A DNA stretch of 64,000 nucleotides, from contig NC_087257.1 of the NCBI RefSeq assembly GCF_037042905.1, positions 27,155,501 through 27,219,500 of the forward strand, in the 5' to 3' direction. Source of the DNA: Lytechinus pictus. Its lineage: Eukaryota; Echinodermata; Echinoidea; Temnopleuroida; Toxopneustidae. The notes beneath the pieces were generated by a model. The model searched no databases. It was given only the letters and a program-made list of their open reading frames with translations, and had not been told where the DNA came from. A program made the translations under genes and the position numbers. Of this stretch, positions 45,533 through 58,700 are shown piece after piece (within the stretch, counting starts at the first letter, position 1; every line of letters starts with the position of its first letter).

Positions 45533-45680
45533 CTAAATACCCAGTATACTACCAGCAAAGAAGGGAGAGTATGAGATGGTTGTAGTATATCGGGTATAGC
45601 TGATGCATTGGTACCTCGACGAGCTCACGTTTGCGGGAGGTAGGCCTAGGCTAGGCGGCAGCTATAATGAGAGAGTGTAA
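45533..45680 (-). other. Possible 5' non-coding exon of the dioxygenase gene
   Basis: On the - strand a strong donor, TTTAG|GTAAGAGG, occurs at 45533 and would join the acceptor at 44644-44645 through an 889-bp intron. The upstream sequence (to about 45680) is more GC- and CpG-containing than its surroundings. The exact 5' limit is unknown; only the donor is specific. Confidence 0.3.
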
Positions 45681-46032
45681 TAATATAGTTGCACTTTGTA
45701 TCCTAGAGGGGTGGTAGCACATATTCAAAAAAGCTATTCCAAACAAATCCAACTCCAGCTTTCATGTGCCAGCTATTATGATTATGATATTCTGATCGAT
45801 TCGGCCAAAGTAACTGTGGGCTGTTGACATGAAATCCCATCCTTAGCTGTCTGCTTACTCTCTGCGCCGGTATTCAAAATGTAGTCGAATCTTTGTTTAC
45901 GTGTATTAAACCGGCTCATGCAAAGTCCAAATTCCTATTGTAACAAAAACATATATATCTCAGTGACTCAGTTGGACAAAAAACATATAATGATATAAAT
46001 GGGAAATACGAAATGAGAAGAGGGAGAGATTA

Positions 46033-46352
<320 letters not shown>

Positions 46353-47159
46353 GGAATATAACTTTAAAAAGAAGCTTGCTTAATTTTTTGTTCATAAAAG
46401 CCCTACAGCTACATATGTTCTTTCTATCCAGTAAGTGGGATCTCCTGTTATTGATCGGCTGGGGTTATAAGGCGCGGAATATGAATTGAGTGTCAAAATC
46501 GCCCCCCCCCCCGAAAAAAAAAATTGAGAAAGGCCCCCAACTGCAGAAAAGGTATACACAGCAAATAGCGCCTTTATGAAAATGGGAATGTCCGAATAAT
46601 TCGAAATTCTTAGGGTGTGCAAGGACATCTGCGAAAAATCCATGTTGGTATTGGGCCGTCCTGGCGTTTAATTCCTATCCTTGGATCATGATTTGGGTAC
46701 GGATGCTGTCCACGTATAATTAGAAATGACCCCCCCCCCCCATCTTCTGTTCTTTTCACAGCTGCCACTTTCCTTTTCCTTATTTTTGTTGTCATCTTTT
46801 CCTACTTTGTACATGTTCCCGTATTGTTAATTGTTTAATAATTTGACAAAAGAATATCTCGCCCATATCATCTTTGTGTGAAATCTGTTTTCCGTCTGTA
46901 TTACTGTGGCTATTTTTTTTACATTGGCTCCATATGTGAAATGTCCTTTCAATTTGCTTTTGGCTGCTAACTGTCACATTGAAAATTCATTTTATTTTAT
47001 TCATTTATTTTTCTGTTTTAGCCCAAACAATTTATCCCTGTACTCGAGCCAAGGTAGCAAAGAGACAGGAATCTTATCTTTTTATTCGCTAATGAGCAGT
47101 GCTTCTTTAATTCAGGTTACCATCGATGACTAGGTAATTAAAATAGTTTTTCCATGGTA

Positions 47160-48606
47160 GTGATCTTTCTCTGCCTTGCCTGAATAGGTACCTTTTGTTC
47201 CCCTTTTGTCCCAGGCAGGAATCCAAACTTTTTGACCAGCTGCTTGGGATTTTTCTGGGCAAGAGTATAAGTGTTCAGTAGCTTTCCATTAGCTTCTCAC
47301 ACACACCATTTCCAGACTTCTCTGTGCAGTTTTTCTCGAGACTGCCAGAAGAGAATAATTCCGAGCAGCTATATTTTCCTGATTTTTAGCTGCTAATTAA
47401 CCATGACCATTACTACCTGCATGAGGTAAGAATACGGGTCTTCAAAACTAATTTTAAGCCCGTTTTGCTGAATTCATCGATGAGTGTAAAAATTACTTTT
47501 CATCCCCCTTTTTTTATAGAAAAAATGACATGTTAAAGATAATATGATGTCAGATATATTGTGAGAGTTTTGTGGAAAATTAACATACTTTACTACATTG
47601 GTATAAACTTATAATTCTGAAAAGATATTTTGAAGCTGATGCTATAGTAGTTAGTCATCAAATGGTTGAACAGTGAAATTAATAAATGTTTGTAATCATG
47701 ATAGTAAAGTCAGACAAGTTTGAATTTGGATGTTTGTATTATTGAATATTGATCAGATATTTGCAAGTGAAAAAGAGAATATTGTTATAGATTTTAGAAG
47801 ACGTATACGATATGATTGCTTGATTGCTCGAACTGAAGACATGTTGGATAGAACAATGAACGCTAAAAGATATATATTTTCTGATGGACAAAATAGTTCA
47901 GCGATTTGGATAATGATTGATTTTTTTTGTATATCGTGATAATTTTTAATTGATATATATATTGTTCCTTTTGTTTTAGTCCTTGACTGATGTTGAATAT
48001 TGATAGTTGCTTTTTGATGGATCAGTACAGGATCCTCAGGTGATGTTAGTTTTGAGATGAGTTAAATGATGAGAAAGATAAATAATGATGATAAAGATTT
48101 AAAAAATAGTTTTAGGAAGACGTTGATGATACAAGAAGTGAAGTTGATGTTATATTTGAAGTAATGGTGTTTGATTGTAAAAAGGTAAATTGGATTATGC
48201 AGAGATAAGTGAAAATGAAATGATATCTATTGATATGTGGTTAGTGTCGAAGAAGTATACATGAGTTATTCTGAATATTGAGTATATTATATTTCAATGT
48301 GATTTAAGTTGGTTATGAGTGGATCAGTACAGGATCCTTCATAATGAAGAAGTAAAACAAACCCAAGATTTTTTATGATGTAGTGGAAATAGAAAAATGA
48401 AATGTTGAAATAGGTCGATCAAAGGATCAGTCAGCTGTGAGGATTTATAATTATTCTTGGGTGTCTCGAGACAAGATTAATTTGAAGTTGGAACGAGTAA
48501 TATATTTGAGAACTTACAGTGTATTTTGTTTTCTCATGGTCTTCATTGGAAAGAAACATTTTTTTTCTTCTAATTTTATAAACAAATTAGATTCCACTGA
48601 AATAAA
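47160..48606 (+). other. Possible two-exon non-coding transcript in a C-poor tract
   Basis: A good donor, ATGAG|GTAAGA (after 47425), is followed by a pyrimidine-rich acceptor, TTCCTTTTGTTTTAG (ending 47979), and later by AATAAA at 48601-48606. Between about 47640 and 48560 the + strand has strikingly few C bases. A 19-mer, TGGATCAGTACAGGATCCT, occurs at 48018-48036 and again at 48320-48338. A 69-codon ORF at 47730-47939 has no recognised family. All splice assignments are inferred. Confidence 0.25.
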
Positions 48607-49344
48607 TTGTAAATAGTTTGATATTGAATGGCACAAGTTTGGCTGAGTCTTATTTGAGTATATCCATGTGACACTAACATTCTTTATAGCTGTAGGCTGT
48701 ACTTTGTGTAGCCTACATACCTCTTGTTTATTCTGTGATACATTATCAGGTTTTATGGTCTATTTTTTAATCAGCTTAGGAGTAACTCTCTCTTATTAAT
48801 TTGTTACTTTTATTTATTTTACTTTACATAAATCCTTATTTCAGTTTGTTTCCCTATTATAATATTGATCCCAAATCGTTATAGTCCTTCTATTAATTAA
48901 TATGTCTTTATTTTCAATTTTGATTTATCGTAGATATACGACAGAAAGTGAGATGAAATAATTTCAGAGCTACCTGAATAATCAGCTTTACTCTATCTCC
49001 GGCGAGATCATTTTTATTACCAAATTATTTCAAAATGACGTCTTCTCGGCACTTGCACATTTGCAAGTGAAGGAACCTGTGGGGAAGTTTTAATATAACT
49101 ACAAAGAATTTCACTTCCAAAATCAAACACCTATGTTCCCCTAATCACCAAGTGTTTGTTTTTGAATGTATAAATTCGGGTTTGTGATTATTTTCTTTCC
49201 TCGAGTCGGTATAGCAAATTTCATGACACTTGACTAGCTCCGGCTAAAATTGCTCCATGCAAAATCTACATATAAAACAAAGCCTTGAAAATATAAAACA
49301 TCCATCCATGCTACTGATTTTTGAAGTAAAATTCTTTGTGGTTG

Positions 49345-49412
49345 TGCGCCTTGAGCACATAATCAATGTGGATTTGGCGCTTTAGAAATACTCTATATTA
49401 TTATTATTATTA
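49345..49412 (+). mobile_element. SINE/LINE 3' tail fragment
   Basis: TGTGCGCCTTGAGCACATAA, GGATTTGGCGCTTTAGAAAT and a TATTATTATTATTAT run form the family 3' end without the body. Confidence 0.5.
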
Positions 49413-51179
49413 TATAATTATATTGAACATGTTTTTTTTATTCCAAAATATAATCACCATTTCCGATTATTGTATTTTCGTCTCTGTTAAATACCCAACC
49501 TTCTTGACTTTGTTCTTTTCTCCAATCTTTCCTCCTATCTCACTCTCCCTCTTTCTAATATATTCTCTCTTCTTTTATTCCAAATTAGTCACCACTCTGA
49601 TCTCGTCCCCCCCCCCCCCCCACCGCCCTCTGGCATAATGCTGGATATATTCGTCTAATTTATCTATGTATTGTAAAATTATCTTGTTTCAATACTTGCC
49701 TATATGCTATTCTATGCTTTTTATGTCACGGTCATGTCTGTATACATCTCGTTGTAAACCAATTCAACCTTCTGCTATTTTCAGTATATTTATATTTTAA
49801 AATCTACATATAAAACAAAACATTCAATAAAGACTGTATCTCCTAAATATATTAAACCTCAACTATACTGAATAAACGAAATGAAATGAATAAGAAAAAC
49901 CAAGTTACTAAAAAAAAAATTACAGGAACAAGAACAAGGCAGGTTTAATACTAGTTTTATATACTAGTATTTGTTACACGTTCTGTTACTTTTCACATTT
50001 CTCTTTTTTATTACTTTTTTGTGCTCCCCTTGCCATTGTTTTCTTTCTTCTCCCTCTCCTGTCTCTGTCTGCCTGTCTCTCTTTTCTCTCACCCCCGCAC
50101 ACGCATGCACACAATCACTCACTGAAGAAAAATAGGAAACTATATTGAATATTTGTTAGATTAAACTTCAATCAAGTCAGGGTGAATTATCAATGGGTTT
50201 ACTCAGCTAAACGTGGAAGAAATTAGATTTCTATTAAATGGTGATATAGATCCTATCCTACTACCATCATGTAGATTGTCTGATATCTATGATGTGAACA
50301 GTCAATTATTTTAGCTCCTAGAAGAGTTTGCTAATGACTGGTACTAAATGACTAGTTCTATTAACCAGTCATGGTTTTGAGATGACAATGGTTTATCAAA
50401 TAACAAGGATCGACGTAACTACATGTATCTTATAAGATATATAACACACATCATTTCGGTCAGATATTAGAATAATTACCTACACTTGTCACCTTCGGGC
50501 ATGTTAGGACTGTTCTAAAGGTGCCTTGTGTTTGTAATTCTTACGAATGTTCTGATTGATGTTTATTATTTGAACTCACACCAACGATAAATAATAGATA
50601 AGTCAAAATGATAAGAATAAAAAGAAAATTTTGTATTCCATGCATATTTTCATAATTTAATGACAAATAAAAACTTACATTCATGACACACACAGTTATG
50701 AAAATGAACTTCATCTCACCTGATTGTAAAGCCCAAATAAAAGAAAATGAAGAAGACAAAAATGTGACAAAAGGAGTAAGTTTCTTTGAATGCCAAATTG
50801 GGATGGAAAATGACATTGCATAAGCCAACACCAACCAATAAATACATGCAGATGCAGTGTGTGACATGTATGTTCCATACATGCTTTATAACAAATTTAA
50901 CATTGCTCTCAATGAATAAATACACTTTCACAAGCATACATTATTAAAATTAGCTCTGGTTGGAAAAACTGACATATGGGATGTGCTTTATAAAGCAAAT
51001 ATTGACTGCTTAGTTTGTGCAGAAAAGGGGGCTGCCACAGGAATACTTTATCTTTTAATCCTAAATGTATTTCTTCATATTGACATCTGTTGACAAAAGG
51101 ATTTCTTCCAATCAAATAAGAATTATCAAGAGAAAGGATTACATTATAAAAAATGGCATCCCATACCGCATACAGCAAC

Positions 51180-51375
51180 AACATGTTTCCCTTCAGCAAG
51201 AGATTTACCCACATTGTGCTGCACCCAACCCAGGAGAGGTGAATGGGTACCCGGTAAGAAAACATTCCTTGATTGCTCGGGCGCCTGAAGGCAGGCACGG
51301 CTACAGCCGGCGTGATCATAATAACATTATCACGTAGGCACCTTGAGCATTCCTCAGAGTTGATGCCCGTTAGAA
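51180..51375 (+). mobile_element. SINE body and tail fragment
   Basis: CAGCAAGAGATTTACCCACA, GTGAATGGGTACCCGGTAAG, GGCGCCTGAAGGCAGGC and GGCACCTTGAGCATTCC match the body of the SINE at 52265-52540. The tRNA-like head is missing. Confidence 0.6.
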
Positions 51376-52244
51376 ATATAGTTATTATTGTATGCGTGTG
51401 ACAGCCCTGTAAGGTTCAGTACTGTTAGCAAAAGGAGAATTAGCATGAAACTGCTCGACTGATTCTCAAACCTCCAAAGAAAGATTCATGCAAGGGATCA
51501 CCAGGGGAGCATTTCATGAAACAAGTAGAGATTTTCACTAACATTATTGTTATAAGCTACTGATATCCTTGTATCTGATTGGCTCAGAACAGATTAAACA
51601 GTGAAAATATGTTCCATTCATTAGTTCTGGTGACATGTCAGTTGATAACTCAAATGACTACATACTATACTGTCATACAACATTCAATGGTAAGCTGTAC
51701 TCATACAGTGTTCCAGCAGAGGTCCATCTGTAGAGCAGTGTACAATGCTCACAGACACAGAGATCCCATAGGTTCTTCATTCACATGAGTAACTTTATGA
51801 ATGGTACCCTCTCACATAACACAATCCTTTGATATTTCATTTCTGAATCAATTTCTACTCAAGTACACTGTATATTGCCTCCTTTGTTCGATATTCTTAG
51901 ACCTAATCAGTATTATGTAGTCATTTCACTCCAACTGACTAAATACATTACCAGTAATTACATACATGTAGTAGTATTCAAATGTCAAGTCTCCTATGTA
52001 CTGAACCTTATTTAAATATGGCTCTTCGGTGGTTGTGAGTGAAACAAAACCCATATCCATTTTTAAAAATGATATGATATGATATAAATATTTTTTTTTC
52101 TGCAGGTCAACTGTTTTTATCAGTCTTTACCGAAACTCAAAGAAAGCTCTCCATGAATAAAGACTGGGGCGCCAATTCATGGAGGTTGTCAGCACCGACA
52201 GATTATTATTCTCTAACACTTACCATACACACAGTCAGAGAATA

Positions 52245-52682
52245 GGGGCCTGTTTCATAAAGAATTAATAATAGGCATTTGTATAGCGCCATCTCTCTAG
52301 AAACAATCTATTCCGAGGCGCATTGTTATTATCATTACCCTGGCTTTAGCTCGAGCTGCCTTTCAGCGCTCGTGCATTCAAGGAATTAATCCTGCCGGGT
52401 ACCCATCTACCTCACCTGGGTCGAGTGCAGCAAAGTGTGGATAAATTTCTCGCTGAAGGAAAACATGCCATGGCTAGGATTCAAAACAACAACCCTCTGT
52501 TTGAAAGGCGAGAGTCAGAACCACTAGACCACGACGCGCCTGCATTAAAACTGTAACGGTGTTTCACCATTATGGCAACTTCATGCACCATGGTAACAGG
52601 GCTCCGTAGCCAATCACAATTGAGGTTTCCGATGATAGTTTACAATAATGGCAACATTTCCCAGTCTTTATGAATCAGGCCC
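52245..52682. mobile_element. MITE interrupted by a SINE
   Basis: Left end GGGGCCTGTTTCATAAAG and right end CTTTATGAATCAGGCCC are inverted copies. A full SINE (52265-52540) sits just inside the left end. Remaining MITE sequence (52541-52682) resembles 25797-25927, including CCATGGTAACAGGGCT. Confidence 0.65.
52265..52540 (-). mobile_element. Full-length tRNA-derived SINE
   Basis: Read on the - strand it starts GGCGCGTCGTGGTCTAGTGG (A box), then a degenerate B box TTTTGAATCCT, the body TTTATCCACACTTTGCTGCA and GGGTACCCGGCAGGATT, and ends GCGCCTCGGAATAG, GATGGCGCTATACAAATGCC and TATTATT. Short ATTAA-like repeats lie on both sides and may be the target duplication. Confidence 0.75.
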
Positions 52683-55495
52683 AGCGCATCTCGGCCGATA
52701 AATACCGAAACTGCCAGAGCTGACAGCATTCATGAAACTCCCCTAGATTTAGACTAAACTATCTACACTGTACAATGATACAATCCATGTATCGCATCTT
52801 TGACCGAATCATACAATCTCATTTTTTTCTCTCTGTACAAAAAGTGATTTTTCTTATCACTCTCATCTACACTATGTACAATACAAAAAAATACCATGTA
52901 TGGACCCATTTGTGCCACAAAAAGTCTGCAAAGTCTAAGGATTGGATGATTGATTGGAGTAGCATTATTAAAACAAACACAGAAGGACTATTCCATAGTA
53001 CCTATGACCTCCACTACGCGGGACGGTCCTGATATAATTCCTCTCCAACTCATGCTTCATAAGATAAGATATAATGCTTTCAAATCAACATGGATTGAGT
53101 GATGAATTAAAGTTAAAATGCAGGAAAATGGAAGATAGATATACAAAAATTATGTTAATTTTCATCATGGAATTGCCCAAATCAATAAATTATGGTTTCC
53201 CTATCTTCATATCTCAGTGATAAAAACAATTTTCAAAAGTTTTATTCTAATCTGCTTAAAGAATTCTAAGTATTGAAAAGGATAAAATACCAGGATACAA
53301 CGTAACATTCATTGAAGTTATTTTTTTTAGCACTGGTCATCAGTTTCATACTTTTAAAGCAAACAGAAAAAATTACAATTGAGTAATAACCCATATTGTT
53401 AATAGGAGTCTTTTCATGTCTGCTTATTTGATACATGACTTGCAAAGACCCTCCCCAATTTACCCTGCACAATATATAATGGTTCTTTCATTATCGTACC
53501 TCTATCAATGCATGAATAACTAAAAATGAATTGAATCACATCAATACAAGATAATATATCTTCAATAATTTATGATTTCAATAATACATAGTTGTTGATT
53601 TCAACCCCAATCGCCACGTTTTCTTTTCACATTTTACAGGCCTGCATGATCCAGGCTTAATTAATTTAAAATTATGTGAAGGTTTTGCCAAAATTGGAAA
53701 GAATTTGTTTAAATTGAGGCAGTTTATGCAAAATTTGAAGTCATTAGATGTGATTTTACATACCAACTGTGGTCACTCTAAGATTCTCTATACCCACAAG
53801 TGCTCTCTGTTATACAAAATTCTTTACACGTGAAAATCAGATAATTCCCCCCCCCCCCCCGTAATAAAACAAAGCCAATGGCAGATGTGTGGTAACCTGG
53901 GTTTTCAATTTTTACCATTTTTTTTTAAAATGGTAAAATAGTTTTATGAAACAGACCAAAGGAATACATGTATCATGAATACAATGGTATGAAGAACAGA
54001 TGCCCACTATGAAATATCTTATTTTCTAATCCCAGAAGCTGACATAATGTTCAAAATCTGCATTTTAACGATTAAAAAAAAGATAACTATCAAGGGATAT
54101 GTCATAAAGCTGGTTGTAAATTACACACAAACTTTTACTCATAACTTTTATACCCAACTTTATGCAAAACTGGTGACCCTTACTTTCACTAAATGAGATA
54201 TACTGTACTCATATGAACCCCAAATTTTCAATTTTTCATATAAAGGGAGTGAAGTTTAAATAATGCTAATCAAAGCTATACAGATAATAAACTTTGCATT
54301 CTGATGCTTGATGACAAGAATTGTATTAACATATGGAATAACAAAATTTAGTTGATGGGAATACAAATTATCATTTAGAATCTCATTCAGCATAAGAAAG
54401 GCTTATAACCAGTCATACAAAAAGTTGTACATAACTCTCAAATAGCTTTATGAAACCTGTTTGGAAAAAAAAAACTCAAAATACCGTCTTACTGCATGAT
54501 TCCAAAATGAATTTGAAGTATATTATTAATTTTATTTTTTTTCAATACCATGAAAATGTTGATGATGAAAAAAATGTTAATCTGATAATCAATGCAATAT
54601 GAATTGAGGTAGCATGTCACCCCCCCCGAAATCTTTTGCAGTTTCAATATTCAATGAAACTATGTTATTCTAACTTTGATATGTAACTGCTACCCAAAAA
54701 ATAACGTCTATGTGTGCAGATTTGAAATGAGTAAACAGCAATTTGATCCCATAGTTCACCTATCCTGTACAAATGTACTCATTTGACTGTTACCATTGTA
54801 ACATGCAAGAACTTTTCTTATAAAGGTTATAGTTTAAACCAGATTTAAAAAACCAAGTTTGCTTCATATCTTCATACAAAAGTAACTCTTAGGGTATGAG
54901 AAATAAGTGAATTCTCTGAATACACCATTTGGTCTGCAAGGTACATGAAAAAAAAAATTAAAATAAGGATTCATTTATATATACACACATATTTCTTAAT
55001 AGAGGCATATCAATAAAAACACTGGCAAAGCCTGAAAGTTCCTACAAATATAACAATTTGGTCTGCAAACATTAATGCTGAATGCTGGCTGAATGCTGTG
55101 TAATATAGTCTTTGCCTCTTTTAAGGTTACATCAGATGGACTTGGGTGAATCAGGGTCCCTCCCTGGTCAAGAGTTTCTTAAAGATTAACCCATTGGATA
55201 CTGGCTGACTGTGCTATAACATGCGTTTTTCATAGACTCCATCCCACATACATGCGGATTCAATTTCTATTGGGTTAATGGAAAACATAAAATGGTCTGT
55301 AAACATTGACAAGTGGTCAAATGCTGTGTTTGACAGTCATTACTTCTTATATGATTATGTGCACTGCAGTGTCAGAATAAATCAAGGCCAAGGACACAAG
55401 TTTTTTAAGACTTAAAAATGTGGGAAAATGGAACTGCAATCATTGGCCAATGGCCATACAATGTGTCTTATGGTTCTTGCTTCTTATATGATCAG

Positions 55496-55652
55496 GGTCA
55501 CGTGACACAAAGATTAGCAATTAATCACTAATTTCAAAGAACAATTCTGATTGGTTCCTTGTCAGTCTACTGAGCAAAATGCGCATGCAATGATGATCTT
55601 GATAGGTCATTTCATTTAGCGATTAATCGCTAAACCTTTGTGTTACGGGGCC
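55496..55652. mobile_element. Foldback MITE in the likely CATIP 3' UTR
   Basis: CGTGACACAAAGATTAGC and the complement of GCTAAACCTTTGTGTTACG form the arms, with ATTAATC pairs inside. It lies 86 bases beyond the CATIP stop codon, so the transcript could carry a long hairpin. Confidence 0.65.
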
Positions 55653-55737
55653 CAGGTGAGTTTCAGAATAAGGAAGGAACCCCTGAACCAGTGTCTTGAA
55701 GACCGATGGAAATCACAAATGGGTCTGCATACATGGA

Positions 55738-58700
55738 CTAGTGGCTGGACGCTGTGCTGTATGGTCCTTGTTTCTTGTAAGGTGAGGTTGGCCGCGGGGT
55801 GAAGCGGGGTTCTTGCGAGGTGGCGAAGGCAGAGCCAGATTTGGTGGAAGCTGAGAAGGAGGAGAAGTAATCGGCGGCAAAGGACACTATGTCCTCAGGC
55901 TTCCGGAGAAGCAGAAACTGCAGGAAGTCAGCAAGAAGAGCCTTCAGCTCTGGATGATGCCTCATGTAGGTTGCATGGTCGCCTTTCAGCTCCTCCTGGG
56001 TAAGGGAACAATCAGATGAAAAATGCTTTCAACACTGCCTTAAAGAAAATAGAGATCATTTATCAAAGTCATATGCTACTAATTGAGTGTTTTTCTCATA
56101 ATTTTGTGTCAAAATTTATCAAGTTTAGCAAACACTTATTATCAATATAATGACAATGATTATGTACTGAAAGAAACATCAGGGATTCTATAAAAACATC
56201 AGGGATTCTATAAAAAAGGATTAAACACATGAAAGTTAATGAGAATGGGACTTTTCTACATATAAAAAATGTTACCTCAACCTAAAAAATGATGAAAATA
56301 GATGTATTCCATTGCTTTCTAAGAAAGTTGATGTGTATATATTTTTTTTCTCATTTAATTTCAAATGTATTTGTGGGAAACTATTAACATCAGGAATATA
56401 ATTATCTGCACAGGAAACACTTTCTACTCTCAGTCCCCCCCTGCTTTTCATTCTCTTTTACCCTTTTCATGTATGTTTGTTCTGGGTTTTGCCTTGGTGC
56501 AAGATGCAATTCATTTTCATTTACTGAATATTCACTGAATTTGTTCTCCGCTTTTATGAATTGATCAAATCTTATGTTATTAAGGGAGCTGTCTTGACAA
56601 GACCTTCATGTTTTTTTTTTTTTTTTTACAGCTATACCTAATTTAAATACTCTATCTATACCAATATGTATGTACATACTATTGAATTGCTTTATTTCAT
56701 CTTGAATTGCATGTTTTTATCCAATGTGTTGTAAAATCTTTAAAAAAAGGTTTCCAATTTGAATCCCCAAAAGAAAGTTCTAAAGTTAATTGTGGGTATC
56801 CTGTGAGAATACCAACCACTTTGTCCTTAAAAGATATGAGATAACAAGAGTATGGCAGTAATAATACCTAAGCTATCAGTATTGACTTTCTGTATATTGA
56901 ACTATGAAAGTATAAAACATTTCATGTTAAATATCAAGGCTATTACCAATTTAAACTGCATGTACAGTATGTCTAATTGCCCATCCGCAAAAGTTTCTGC
57001 TATTCGACAGCAGTTTGTTACGATATATATGTCATGACACAAGATTGTTTATCATGTATGCCTTACAAAAAAATAGCAATGCAAGTTTACAATTTATGAA
57101 AGATATTAAATAGTACAGATAGACACTAACGAATTGTCTTTATTTTCAATAAAACTTGAACATGTATGGCTTCTGCTTCCAGCATTTCATAACTCAAATC
57201 GAAAGGTCATGGTGTAAGGAAGCTCATTTAAGTTAGGTCTACTGATAATGAATAATTGTGTGCATAAAACGAAGGAAGAGAGAAAGGTATGACAAAATTC
57301 ACTTTATAATCCCCAAGAATAATAGTAATCATAATCACAACACATGTAGTATTAATTGTTGTAAAATACATATAATATTATGATCACTCCTAGATCCTGA
57401 ATAAACAAATGGTGTACACATAAAGTGATATGCTCTTTTAATAACATGTGATTGTAACTTTTTGTAGAAGGTTGCTGCACACGGGTTATGTGGTTTGAGC
57501 ATTGGACTCATGATCGTAAGGTTTTGAGTCAGAATCCCCGTTCTGCCATTGTCCCCTCTTTGATAAAAAGAACTGAGAGTAATTTCTGTCTAAAATGTCA
57601 GCCACTATGACTGATTTATTTAGACATAAAATGTTTCCCTATTTGATTGTTTATATACCAGCTTGGAATTATACCAGCAAAGAGCCGTCCTGCCGAGTTT
57701 CTACGGGAGTCACAAAAACATAGTTACGATTGATTGTAAAATTGATTGTATTGTTTTATGTAACAGGGCCCTGATATTATGGTATCGTCCATGCCCTACC
57801 TTTCTGTCTAAGAACTGTGAATACAACTGCATGTCTTCCTCCCAGTTGAGAGGTTTCTTAGGGAAGGTAGGCTTGTCTTCCCGATCATCTACCGGTGGAG
57901 GCTCTGGTATCCTCAACAGATGCATGGTGACTGGGGAGCCTACGTGAACACGACTCGCCAAGTGACTGGAAAGAAAAAAAAATTATGAAATAGTCTTGAC
58001 AGATCAATATGTAAAACATGTCTGGTTAATATCGTAGTAAACATTGTTACTATTCCATTATGAGGGTCTTTTAGAAGACCATCACTTATGGTCAGGGGCC
58101 GTGGAACCAGGGGGCTGACTTTTTTTAAAAACCATGTGCAAATTTGCAAAAATGACCATCTGATTGTGATTTTTTGCATGGTCAGCCCCCTCCCACACTT
58201 TGAAAACCATTCTGTGGCTCCTGATGGTAATCCCCCGGGGGATCGAACGATCCCCTGATCGCCAGGGACTCGATTTTAAGGCGCGCGAGAGCGATCGCGC
58301 GCTACATGCGCGCCTTAATCCATTTTTGGTAGCGCGATTAATAGCGCGCCTCGCGATAGCCTAAAGTCGCCCTCGAAATCACCCAAAATCATGCTTTCGG
58401 GGGCGACATAAAATCTGAATGTCGCCCCCGAAATTATTGCCGAGTGATAACAACTCAACGGCCCACTAGTGCCATATGCTCGAGCTCCGTTTACCATTTA
58501 AAAACCATCCAAAATCCACACTCAAAATCACGAATACGCCTTAAAAGTAGCGAGTAGCGCAGTTTCAAATTCCGAAGTTGCGTTATTTTTTCTGTACCAC
58601 GTATTTCCATACACATGGTACCAGGTATGGAAGAAAAAAAAATCAACGCAACGGTCGGGAAAGAGTTGCATGTATAGGGGTCCATTATGACTACCACCGT

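Noticed and set aside
47730..47939. 69-aa ORF in the C-poor tract
   Set aside because: It has a protein-like composition but no recognised family, no splice support and an AT-rich context; kept only as part of the possible non-coding transcript.
57663..57947. 94-aa + strand ORF
   Set aside because: It overlaps CATIP exon on the opposite strand and is a shadow.
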